From assembly GCA_002943765.1 (NCBI GenBank), contig PQWQ01000005.1:4031001-4095000 (forward strand): DNA of 64,000 bases, read 5' to 3'. The DNA is from Psoroptes ovis. Its lineage: Eukaryota > Arthropoda > Arachnida > Sarcoptiformes > Psoroptidae. Position numbers and translations under genes: made by a program. The notes beneath the pieces were generated by a model. It saw nothing but the letters and a program-made list of their open reading frames with translations. It was not told where the DNA came from and made no database searches. Below are positions 11,820 through 21,563 of the stretch, piece by piece; position 1 is the stretch's first letter; the number at the start of each line of letters is the position of its first letter.

Positions 11820-11899
11820 ATGGGTTGTCCCATAAGTTCTTGCCGTTTTTTGAATGAAAAAAAATTAAAAAAACTGCAAGAACTTATAGGACAACCTGA
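11820..11899. repeat. Family A hairpin element
   Basis: TGGGTTGTCCCATAAGTTCT faces AGAACTTATAGGACAACCTG, with a short A/T-rich loop. It belongs to the subgroup with the TTGCCGTTTTT arm. Confidence 0.85.
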
Positions 11900-12100
11900 T
11901 AAATTCAATTCACTCTTTAAAATGTTTAAAGCAAAAAAATAAAGAAAGAAAATGTAAATCAACCATAAATCGACCTTGGTTAATGCAATACTAATGCTAG
12001 TAATTATAGTTAATAATTGGGTATATTTTTTGGATCGAGGACATTCATTATTTTCCTTCAAATCCTTCCAAATAATCAAAGAGATCAAAGAGAAAATATA

Positions 12101-12179
12101 TTGGGTCGTCCCATAAGTTCTTGCTGTTTTTTAAATTTTTTTTCTATTCAAAAAACGGCAAGAACTTATGAGACAATCA
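12101..12179. repeat. Family A hairpin element
   Basis: TTGGGTCGTCCCATAAGTTC faces GAACTTATGAGACAATCAA, same subgroup as the copy at 11820. The plus-strand open frame at 12017-12208 is produced partly by this element and is not a gene. Confidence 0.85.
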
Positions 12180-12244
12180 AATTCAATATTCACAAATGGG
12201 AAAGCTAATATTATTTTAATTTAAATTTAAAAGAGAATTCAAAT

Positions 12245-12345
12245 ACGTTTTTTGGCCGGAAATGCACGTGTTAGCTCATGCATAACCGAAAACAGGTTGC
12301 GATTGTGATTGTTTCGTTGCACCAAGGTTCCTCGTCGGGGCTAAA
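12245..12345. other. Unexplained GC-richer segment
   Basis: About 100 bp with clearly higher G+C than its neighbours, containing TTTTTGGCCGGAAATGCACG, TGTTAGCTCATGCATAACCG and CCAAGGTTCCTCGTCGGGGC, followed by T-rich sequence. No open frame fits it and it does not match the hairpin families here. It could be a structured RNA gene, an old element fragment or a regulatory island. I could not match it to U1-U6, U12, 5S or tRNA by eye. Confidence 0.3.
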
Positions 12346-12540
12346 CTCTTTGATTTTTCTTAATTTTTTTTTAATAAATAAGATCAAGATAATAAGGACA
12401 TTTTGATTCAGATTAAGATTCATATTTATGAATGATTGATCAATCATATTTTGGTCAATTTTTTCGGGTCAATCATCGTAGAGATTTAACCAATTTGTTG
12501 GGTTTAAATGACATAATTTAAAATTTAAATTTGAGAATTA

Positions 12541-12620
12541 TTAGGTTGTCCGAAAAGTTTTTGCCGATTATATCGTAGAGAATTATGAGAAAATCGGCAA
12601 GAACTTATCGGACAACCTAA
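12541..12620. repeat. Family A hairpin element upstream of the channel cluster
   Basis: TTAGGTTGTCCGAAAAGTTT and AACTTATCGGACAACCTAA form near-perfect inverted ends, with GCCGATTATATCGTAGAG in the centre and TA flanks. It lies 111 bp before the start codon of the first channel gene. Confidence 0.9.
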
Positions 12621-12731
12621 TATAATTCAACAACAATGATTAAGCTATTTGAATTTCGATGAAATTTTGATGCAGGGAAATTTTTGAATATTTAAAAATG
12701 ATTCGGGGATAAATTCATTCTGTGATTGGAA

Positions 12732-14156
12732 ATGTTATTCAAAACAATAGTTTTAGTAATAATTCAATTATCATTTAGATTAGCCAATGGACAAAATTGG
12801 CTCATCGAATATTTATTGCCATCAGATTACGACGCAGAAACGCCACCTATTCATAATGGCGAAGTTTATGTAAATTCAACAATTTTGGTACACACGTTTC
12901 GTATTGTGGCCGATCAAGAGGTATGGGTTTCGATGTAAATATAATTCAAATAATTCACTTACCCATCATGCAAAAGGCAATTCGTGCTGATCTTGATTTA
13001 TGCCTGAAATGGCAAGATTATCGTCTACAAACAGTTGATATAAATAATGAAATGAATGTTTCACGATGGATCGTCGATCGTTTTGGTGGACATTATTATA
13101 AAATAAAAATTACCGATATTGATCGTTTATGGTATCCTGGCGTCTATTTTCGTAATTCCGTATCAACACAAATAACACAAGCATTAATACCTTTACAATA
13201 TATGGAAATATGGCCTGATGATAAAACGATACGAATGTGTATTCGTATGCGTGTATATGCTCAATGCTTACTGGAATTATCCAATTTCCCATTTGATGCT
13301 AATCGTTGTTATTTTGAATTGGAAAATTGTATGTGCTTTTCATGTGATTTAATCCTTTGATTCTAATTCATTTTTTGTTGCTGTTGTTGTTGTTATTCGT
13401 CCAATGAATCCAGTGGAACGTCTTCGTCTAAACATGGAATGGTTCAAAAGTCCAGATGGTAATTCACAAGTACGTGTTATGGAAAGATTTACTGGTTATT
13501 GTCAGCCGGTCGGCTTCAACACCTTTCATCCATATGGTTATGAATTGAAATCATACGAGAATGTATTCAATAATCAATCATGTGTTTATGGTGGTTTCAA
13601 AATAGTTCGCCATATAAATTATTACATAATTCGCTATTATACTGGCACCTTTCTTTGTATGTGCATTTGTTGTATCGGGCCATGGATAACGATTTTGGCA
13701 TATCCTGGCCGCACCATTTTGACAGCGACAGTTTTGTACGCTGTGATTCGTATTAGTCACACTGGCTATGATGAAGTACCAGCACGTGATGTTGTTTCAT
13801 TTTATTGGTGGTTTTGGTGTGTACAATTTTTCATTTATTTTTGCATAATGGAATATGCATTAGCCATTGCATGGTTTTATTTTGCAAGGGAAAAAGTTGA
13901 GTACCATAAGCGTGGCCTAGAAACACCAGATGGTCATTATTTTGGTAAAAATGGCTGGTATCGATATTGCGGTCATTTGATGGATCGTTTTTTACATAAG
14001 GTCTTTGGTCCGATCGATTTCATGGCCAGTCCAATGCATCGTAATAAAGTCGATTATTTTGCACGTATTTTTCTTCCAAGTTTAATGATATTATGGGTTA
14101 TGATCTATTTAATAGCAACAGTATCACCTTGGGCAACTAAATATCGTTATTATTAA
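12732..14156 (+). CDS. Cys-loop ligand-gated ion channel subunit, cluster member 1
   Basis: Three exons (12732-12920, 12977-13328, 13414-14156; introns phase 0 and phase 1) give 427 residues. After a signal peptide (MLFKTIVLVIIQLSFRLANG) comes an extracellular domain with CLKWQDYRL (loop D), WYPGVYFRNS (loop A) and the 13-residue Cys-loop CLLELSNFPFDANRC at about 160-174. A second Cys pair before M1 matches the loop C disulphide of glycine/glutamate-type receptors. Four membrane segments lie near 249-272, 277-298, 310-333 and 398-420. The usual anion-channel Pro-Ala-Arg before M2 reads YPGR, and the 9' gate Leu is replaced by Tyr. The M3-M4 loop is short (about 65 residues) with HYFGKNGWY. 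It is a plasma-membrane receptor subunit, probably of the anion-channel branch; the ligand is unknown. Poly(A) signal near 14223. Confidence 0.9.
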
Positions 14157-14537
14157 AATGGATTTGACTAATAAAAAACAGTTGTTCAGTCATCAATGGC
14201 CATTATTCTTTAAATTATTGAAAATAAAGCCATACCAGAGCTTGTTCAATAGCTTAGTTTGTAAGAAGAATTAAAACTATAGTCTTTGATAGAAACAATA
14301 TTCAAAAAAAAAAAAAAAAATAGATTCATTCATTTAGTAAATAAGCATTTTAAATAATAATAAATTAATCCATTAATTGGAATAAAATTTACATTCAAAA
14401 ATGTTCAATCATCATCAACATGTCACAAGGTCAATATGTTCATTTCTCGTTCAAAATATAAAAATGAATTCGTTCAATATTTGATTTCATGTGTTCATTT
14501 AGCTGAATTGAAATCGATATTTTCAAAACAAAAGCAA
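14157..14537. other. Spacer between channel genes 1 and 2
   Basis: Non-coding spacer with AATAAA at about 14223 and a 17-bp A run near 14310. An in-frame ATG at 14436 would extend gene 2 upstream, but the signal peptide favours the start at 14538. Confidence 0.4.
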
Positions 14538-15950
14538 ATGAATCAAAATCACATAGAAAAATGGCCGATTCTGATGATATTAATGATCATAAATGTGACC
14601 GATGCACAAAATCAACTAATCAATTTCATATTGCCCGAAGATTATGATCCAAACGTTGCACCATTAATTGATTCGGCCGTATGGGTCAATGTTTCGATGC
14701 GTGTACATAAATTCGATGCCGGTGATAATCAATTGGTAACTGAATCAATTTGAATTTTTGATTCAATTTTCATTCTTGATCTCTCTTCTCATTTGTAGAC
14801 ATTAGAAACTGATTTAACAATGTGTTTACAATGGTATGACCCTAGAATTTTAGATTTCAACCTGTCAAGCATTCCAGAATCGGTACCAGGAAAACACTTG
14901 GAAAGTAATATGATCATATTGACTGATGATTATGAACGAAAAATATGGCTGCCACAGGTGTATTTTCGTAATGCAATCACCACACAAATTGTCAATAGTT
15001 TTCAAGTGGTAGAAGTTTATTCACATGATAAAATATTTAATTGGTGTTCACGCATCGATATTTCATTTATTTGCCGCTTTATTCTAAGCAATTTTCCATT
15101 CGATGAACATTATTGTTATTTTCAATTACAAACACGTAAGTGTTATGGATGATATTTGTTCAAGAATGAATTATTAATCATAAAATGATTTAATTTAGTT
15201 GGTACTTCGATACCGTATGTTCATTTACAAATGTTGCATCATCTGGAATCACCTACTCATAATAATCAATTTATTGTACGTGAAAGTTTATTAGGTGAAT
15301 GTAATCCCGCCAAAGAACCATTAAATCATTTTGATCGTATTTATCATAATCTCAATAATCGTTTCAATGCGGATAGTTGTATTTATGCTGGCTTACGTAT
15401 AGTTCGTCATGTAAATTATTACATAATCCGATATTATTTATTAAGTTTCCTATTGGTTTGTATTGGTTTCGTTGAATTTTGGTATCCAGTCGCTCCATAC
15501 TCGGCTAATGGCCGCATGGTATTGACAGTGATTTGTTTGGTCAACATAATTGGCCTTAGTCGTGAATGTTATGCTGAAGTACCATGTAAAGATGTGGCAT
15601 CGCTGTTTTGGTGGATGTGGGGCTGTCAATTTTTCGTTTATATGTGTCTGGTTGAATTTGCATTAGCATATTGTTGGTTTCATTTTATGGCCGATAAACG
15701 TAATGCACGTGCCCGTGGTATCGAAAGTCCCGATGGTTATTATTTCGGTAAACGTGGTTGGTATCGCCGCTGTGGACAAGTATTGACGAATTTTTTACGT
15801 ATGGTCTATGGAAATATACCGATACATGAGGATGAAGTTAATCGTAATAAAGTGGATTACATGGCCCGAATCGTATTTCCAGCCACATTACTATTTTTTA
15901 CGCTGATCTATATTGTTGCCACTATTCCAGCATGGGCGGCCAAGTATTGA
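14538..15950 (+). CDS. Cys-loop ligand-gated ion channel subunit, cluster member 2
   Basis: Exons 14538-14735, 14799-15135 and 15199-15950 share the intron positions and phases (0 and 1) of member 1 and give 428 residues. The start is set at the ATG directly before a signal peptide; an in-frame ATG exists at 14436. Conserved features are CLQWYDPRIL (loop D), WLPQVYFRNA (loop A), the Cys-loop CRFILSNFPFDEHYC and a second Cys pair (GEC.. DSC) before M1. Before M2 the sequence is SANGRMVLTV, so both Pro and Ala of the PAR motif are lost while Arg 0' is kept. M3 ends in VEFALAYCWFHF; the loop has GYYFGKRGWYRRCG, and NRNKVDYMARI precedes M4. Expected in the plasma membrane as part of a pentamer; ligand and ion selectivity are not shown by sequence. 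Confidence 0.9.
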
Positions 15951-16106
15951 CCGAAATATTTAAATGTTAATATCTGCTTAATTTCGATTGATTTTGATGA
16001 CTTGTCAAAATAAATATTTTTACATGTATCATATTTTCATAAATAATAAACACATCGAACAAATTTTGACTGATTTTGACTTATTACTGAAAATATCACT
16101 CAAAAA

Positions 16107-17711
16107 ATGAATGCCAATGTAGTAAAGCTGATATTTACAATAATAATAATGATGGTTCCATTGTGTCAATCACAAAATTGGATGCTTGATTATATTTTAC
16201 CACCTGATTATAATCGTGATTTAATGCCGTTGAGACCCGATTCACAGCAAAAATCATTACAAGTAAATGTAACACTTTATATTGATTTATTTTATGCTTC
16301 TGATAATGAATTGGTGAGTATTTATGATTGATTTGAGAATTACAGAGTTTAAAGTTTTAATTCGTAGTTTTAAAATTAAATTTCGTAATTTTATAATTGG
16401 AAATTCCATTTAAAACTACGAAAATTAACTTTAAAACTCTGAATAAAAACTTGAAACCTTTTAATAATTATTTGATTCATCGGATAGCATGTGAACACTG
16501 ATTTATATCTTTGCCTTAAATGGTATGATTATCGTTTGCTGTCGATTCCAGATGAATTAATACCACCACCAACAAATACAAGTGAACCAAGAAAAACATA
16601 TAAAAAAATTCAAATAAGCAATTATGACCGTTTATGGTTGCCGAAAGTATATTTTCGTAATGGAATCGATTCAAATGTAGTGAATAGTCTTCGCGATATT
16701 CAATATGCAAGTATTTATCCTCATAGACATCGTGTGAAATTTTGTCAACGTTTGTCCACAGTGTTCATGTGTCATTTCATAACTTCAAATCTACCATTCG
16801 ATGAACAATATTGTTATTTTGAAATTGAAAGTAGTAAGTTTTTGTTATTTTTTCTTAAAAAGGATTAATTAATGGATCAAACATTTGAATTTGGACCCAA
16901 CGAACAGTTGGAATATGGAATGATAATGTAACATTGAATATAACTAATTTTCGTATGCCCGATGGTAATGAACAATTTCGTATACGTGAAAAAATAACTG
17001 ATACATGTAAGCCACGATTGCTGGATCCGTTTAATCCACAATTAGGATTCAATGTGACCAGACATTCATGTGTATTTGGCCGTGTTCAATTAGTTCGACA
17101 TGTTGGCTATTACATAATGCGTTATTACACACCGACAGCATTATTAGTGTTGATGAATTTCGTTCAATTTTGGACGCCAACAGTTTGTGCACCTGGTCGT
17201 GCAATTTTCACCGGTGTAATTGAAATGACTATGAAAAGTGTCAGTGTAACGGCTTATGGTGAAACGACATCACGACACGTTACATCATTATTTTGGTGGC
17301 AATGGGGTTGTCAATTTTTCATTTATGTTTCCGAGATTGAATATGCATTGATATTTGGTTGGGCACATTTTGTTGTCGACAAACATCATGCAAAAAAGAA
17401 TAATTATGTACATTTCAATTCCATCAATTTATGTTTCATTTACATTAATTAATATTAATTTTTCGACCCCTTAGACAAGTCCTGATGGTTATTATTTTGG
17501 CAAAAATAATTGGTACAAAAAATGTGGTGCAGCCATAACGAAATGTTTACATTTCATATTTGGCCCAATTGATTTTTTCGCCGATCCAGTTAATCGTAAT
17601 AAAGTGGATTATTTTGCACGTGTTGCATTTCCAGCTGCATTTTTCTTTTATATTTGTCTTTATGTCGTGGCTTCATTTCCACCATGGGCCTGGAAATATC
17701 GAATGCATTAG
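16107..17711 (+). CDS. Cys-loop ligand-gated ion channel subunit, cluster member 3
   Basis: Four exons (16107-16313, 16488-16833, 16908-17407, 17475-17711) give 429 residues. The first two introns match members 1 and 2; the third, in the M3-M4 loop, is unique to this gene and uses a weak donor (GTACAT). Intron 1 carries a family B hairpin element. The protein has a signal peptide, CLKWYDYRLL, WLPKVYFRNG, the Cys-loop CHFITSNLPFDEQYC, a second Cys pair (DTC.. HSC), four membrane segments and the cluster motif GYYFGKNNWYKKCG. The pore start is CAPGRAIFTG, with Gly at -1' instead of Ala and an acidic Glu at 8', unusual for an anion channel. Family membership is firm; function is open. Confidence 0.88.
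16342..16461. repeat. Family B hairpin element in intron 1 of channel gene 3
   Basis: ACAGAGTTTAAAGTTTTAAT opposes an AT-rich right arm ending AAACTTGAAACC, with AAAACTACGAAAATTA in the right arm. It accounts for most of the 174-bp intron, compared with 56-63 bp in the sister genes, so the intron was lengthened by this insertion. Confidence 0.85.
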
Positions 17712-17909
17712 CACAAACCAGAAGATTAATAATCATTCTCATGTTATGTCCTACATTACTCCTGTCAATCACTGACCTAATATAATTCTGTTTAATTATT
17801 AAATCAAAAATCGAAAGGATGAAATGCATTTATTTAAAAAGTTTTAAAATAAAATTTATTTAATTTGAATCATAATTACTTGGTTGTCATAATTGTCATT
17901 GTTTAGTTA

Positions 17910-19372
17910 ATGATGGCCAGCATTCATTCATCCAAAATGATCCTGATAGTGATGATTTTAATCCAAGGAATATATGCAGCAGCTGATCAGAATGAATTAC
18001 TAGAACCGATAACAGTACCGTACGTTGAACCAGTCTATATTCGAGGACCGACAATGGCACAATTCATCGATTCATTATTACCGATCGATTATGATCGCCA
18101 TAAACGTCCATTGAACCCATATACGACTGACAGTAAGCAGCATGTAACCAATGTATCGATATCAGTATTTGTGAATGAATTGAAGAGTGTTGGTGATGTA
18201 CAGCAAAATTATGAACTAGATATGACATTAATTCTTGAATGGTATGAACCAAGAATATTGACTGATCAAATAGATTCACAGATTAGCTTGAATGAAGATG
18301 CATTAATCCGAAAATTTTGGCTACCAGATTTATTCATAGTGAATGCACAATCAATACAAATTGTTCGATCAGTGAATCCCATACAAAAATTGACCATTAC
18401 CGAAACAGGTATGATGCATTATGTTCGCCGCTTGGATGCCCAACTACAATGTTCGATTAATTTGGAAAAATATCCACATGATCATAATTATTGTGACATT
18501 CGTTTTTCGACCAGTAAGTAAATTTGAATATTTAAATATGGAACCTTAGTTATTGAAATGTCAATTGATCAAAATTTGATTTAGTTTCGCTGAATACAAG
18601 TGAAATATTCATTTGGATCAAACATTTGAATGTTTATCAAGATGAATATCCACATTTTCGTGTTCGAGAATGGTATACGTGGGATTCATGTGCATCATAT
18701 CAATATCCGATCGAAGAGAATCCATGCATAGTGATTACAATAAAATTTGTTCGACATTTGAGTTTCTATGTGATAAGATATTATTTGCTCGATTTCTTAG
18801 CTGTGATGGTCAGTTTTCTGAGTTTTTGGATACCGGTCAACATGTGGCCAGCTAGAATCGCTTTGACTGTGGTACCATTATTAAACCTGATCACCGAAGA
18901 CATATCAGTAAATAATGAAATACAATGTAACTATGTAACATCATTTCATTGGTGGATGATGTGGATCCAGGGCATTGTTTGGGCTGATATTGCCGAATAT
19001 GCAACCGCTATGGCATGGGCACATTTTATTGCCGATAAAAAAAATCATCATAAAAAATGGAAAGAACAACAAGATTTACTTGAAGCTGCTTTTAGGGATA
19101 ATAATGATGATAATATTGCCACCATTGAAAATCCATTACCACCTTATGTGCCCGGGTATTATTTCGGTAATGATAATTGGTATAAAAAATGTGGAGAATT
19201 TTTCGATTTATTATTATTCTATTTTTATGGTGAAGTTGATTATCAACGTGATCCATATGTACGCAATAAAATTGATTATTTGGCACGCATATTTTTTCCA
19301 TTATTATTTTTCATGTTTTGTATGATTTATTGTTTGGCTACAGCCGCACCTTGGGCTGGTAATTATGATTAA
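17910..19372 (+). CDS. Cys-loop ligand-gated ion channel subunit, cluster member 4
   Basis: Two exons (17910-18513 and 18585-19372, phase-1 intron right after the Cys-loop) give 463 residues, the longest of the five. The first intron of members 1-3 is absent. The N-terminus is a signal peptide followed by a ~25-residue extension. Loop D reads LEWYEPRIL and loop A FWLPDLFIVNA; the Cys-loop is CSINLEKYPHDHNYC, and DSC..NPC forms a second Cys pair spaced like the glycine-receptor one. The pore begins WPARIALTVVPLLNL, a canonical anion-type PAR motif with 9' Leu but an odd Pro at 7'. The M3-M4 loop includes GYYFGNDNWYKKCG, and RDPYVRNKIDYLARI precedes M4. Closest to member 5. Confidence 0.9.
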
Positions 19373-19471
19373 GCATATTTTTGAATAGTCATTAATATGT
19401 ATAAACTTTGATTTTTCATTTTAAAATTTGAATTAAAATTTTAAAAATTGAAAATATTTCAAATAGTCAAC

Positions 19472-20894
19472 ATGACCATGACTAGATTATACTTGTCAAT
19501 TTTACAAACTTTATTTTTGTCAGTTATTTTCAGTGGCTGTAGCACAAATTGTTACGATACAAGTGTTGATTTTGATTTACAATCATTGCTACCTCAAGGT
19601 TATAATCCCGATGTTCGACCATTAAATCCGTTTGGGCAAAATGGTAGGTATAAAAGGGTTTTTTTTCTGGGTTCAATAAGCTAATCTTGTTCAATAATAG
19701 CAACCACAAATGTATCCATATCGTTGTACATGAATCTTCTCAAAAATGTTGATAATGTTGATCAACATTTGGAAATGGATTTAATCATAATTCAAGAATG
19801 GTATGATACACGTTTGAATATTGACCTAATCGATGGACAAGTAACAATATCTGAATCATCAAAAATCCGTATGTTTTGGCTGCCAGATTTGTACATAATA
19901 AATGCGCTAAGTGCACGTGTAATCGATTCATTGATGATACCGGCACAAAAATTAATAATCAATTCACAAGGCCTAATGTATTTCGCTATACGTGCGTTGG
20001 CTCGAATAAAATGTTCATTAAATTTACAATTATATCCAATGGATTATCAGTACTGTCACATTAGATTCTCATCATGTGAGTATTTGATTTCTTTGAGATG
20101 TGATTTTCACACTAATTATTTAATGCTTAGTACTTTATAATCGAGAACAATTAATGTTAACATGGCGACTATTCGATGTGCACAAAGATGAATATCCTGA
20201 ATTCAAAATACGATTATGGTATCAATATGATGTTTGTCGTCCATGGCATAATCCGATCCGAGAGAATACATGTATCGTTGCAACGATGAAATTAGTTAGA
20301 CATCTTAATTATTATATAATCAGATATTATTTACTTACATTTTTGACTGTGGTCATTAGTTTTGTCGGTTTTTGGTGTCAATTAAATGGTTGGCCTGCAC
20401 GTGTTACAGTGATGATTATACCGTTGATGGATCTGATAACCGAAGATATTGATGATAATAATGACATTCGGGTCAATTATGTGACAGCATTCCATTGGTG
20501 GATGATGTGGATACAAGGATTTGTTTATTTGGTCGTTGTCGAATATGCGGTCGCAATTGCATGGGCTCATTTTATTGTCGATAAAAAAAATCACCGCAAA
20601 AAATTACAAGAATATTTGAATGCTCAACAACAAGGTATTGCTTGGATAGGGCCACCACCCCCACCATATGTTCGTGGCTATTATTTTGGCAATAATGGTT
20701 GGTATGCACGTGCTGGTCGATTCGTTGATCGAATGTTGTATTTCTTTGTGGGCGAAGCTGATTTTCAACGTGATCCATATGTACGAAATAAAATCGATTA
20801 TACATCACGAATATTATTCCCGTTGATCTTTCTATTATTTGTATTCATTTACATATTGGCCACTGTTGCACCATGGGCTGCCAATTACAATTGA
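19472..20894 (+). CDS. Cys-loop ligand-gated ion channel subunit, cluster member 5
   Basis: Three exons (19472-19643, 19701-20075, 20131-20894; both introns phase 1) give 436 residues. The second intron is the shared one after the Cys-loop; the first lies after PLNPFGQN, a position not used by the others. Features are a signal peptide, QEWYDTRLN, FWLPDLYIINA, the Cys-loop CSLNLQLYPMDYQYC, a second Cys pair (DVC..NTC), and a pore starting WPARVTVMIIPLMDL with PAR and a 7' Pro. The loop motif is GYYFGNNGWYARAG and RDPYVRNKIDYTSRI precedes M4. It shares the PAR and RDPYVRNK blocks with member 4, indicating the more recent duplication of the cluster. A family B hairpin begins five bases after the stop codon. 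Confidence 0.9.
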
Positions 20895-20898
20895 GATT

Positions 20899-21063
20899 GC
20901 AGGATTTCAAGTTTTAATTCAGAGTTTTAAAATTAATTTTCGTAGTTTACAAATTGATTTTCGTAGTTTTGAATGCAATTTTGAACCATAAAATTACGAA
21001 ATTCAATTTTAAAACTACGAAATTTAATTTCAAAACCCCGAAATTAAAACTTGAAACTCTGTA
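20899..21063. repeat. Family B hairpin element, long form, after channel gene 5
   Basis: GCAGGATTTCAAGTTTTAAT at the left is opposed by ATTAAAACTTGAAACTCTGT at the right. The arm block GATTTTCGTAGTTT is duplicated, making this copy about 165 bp. It must lie in the 3' UTR or just beyond it. Confidence 0.85.
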
Positions 21064-21476
21064 TTGTCATTAATAATATTTCTTCAACAAAAGATGGCTC
21101 ACATTTATAATAATTCAATTCAATTTCCGTTTCAAATCATGATTAAATTGATGTTCATAATCAGAAAGAATTGAAAATCGTTTTTTAAAGATGATTTAAA
21201 TACAGAGACAAGGGACAGAGATATTTGAGAGTGGAATAATAATTGAAAATTAAGAAATTGATTGAAAATGAAGAATTCACCATTGATTCATTCATTTATC
21301 GATCGTTTTGTGTGCTGATGATTCTGCTGCTGTTGTTGTTGTTGATTGATGATAATTAATGGAATTCATTCATTTTTGAATTCAAAATGAAAAACGAATG
21401 CAAATGAGGAATGGAATAGAAAAGAAAAGTTTCGAATGAATAAATAAATGAAAAAATATGGGTCATATCAAATCTA
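21064..21476. other. Spacer between convergent genes
   Basis: Non-coding, with a CTG/TTG-rich patch near 21321-21346. No gene is supported. The plus-strand channel cluster and the minus-strand transporter converge here. Confidence 0.4.
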
Positions 21477-21558
21477 TTAGGTTGTCCGTAAAGTTTTTGC
21501 TGGTTATATCATCGAAAATCATTAGGAAAATCGACAAAAACTTTTCGGACAACCTAAT
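21477..21558. repeat. Family A hairpin element abutting the transporter stop codon
   Basis: TTAGGTTGTCCGTAAAGTTT is opposed by AACTTTTCGGACAACCTAA, with TATATCATCGAAAATCAT in the centre. Its edge lies five bases from the minus-strand stop at 21564, so it is transcribed as the start of the 3' UTR or forms the gene boundary. Confidence 0.9.
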
Positions 21559-21563
21559 ATATA

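Noticed and set aside
12726..12731. Upstream non-ATG start of channel gene 1
   Set aside because: The frame opens with TTG there; the ATG at 12732 directly precedes a good signal peptide.
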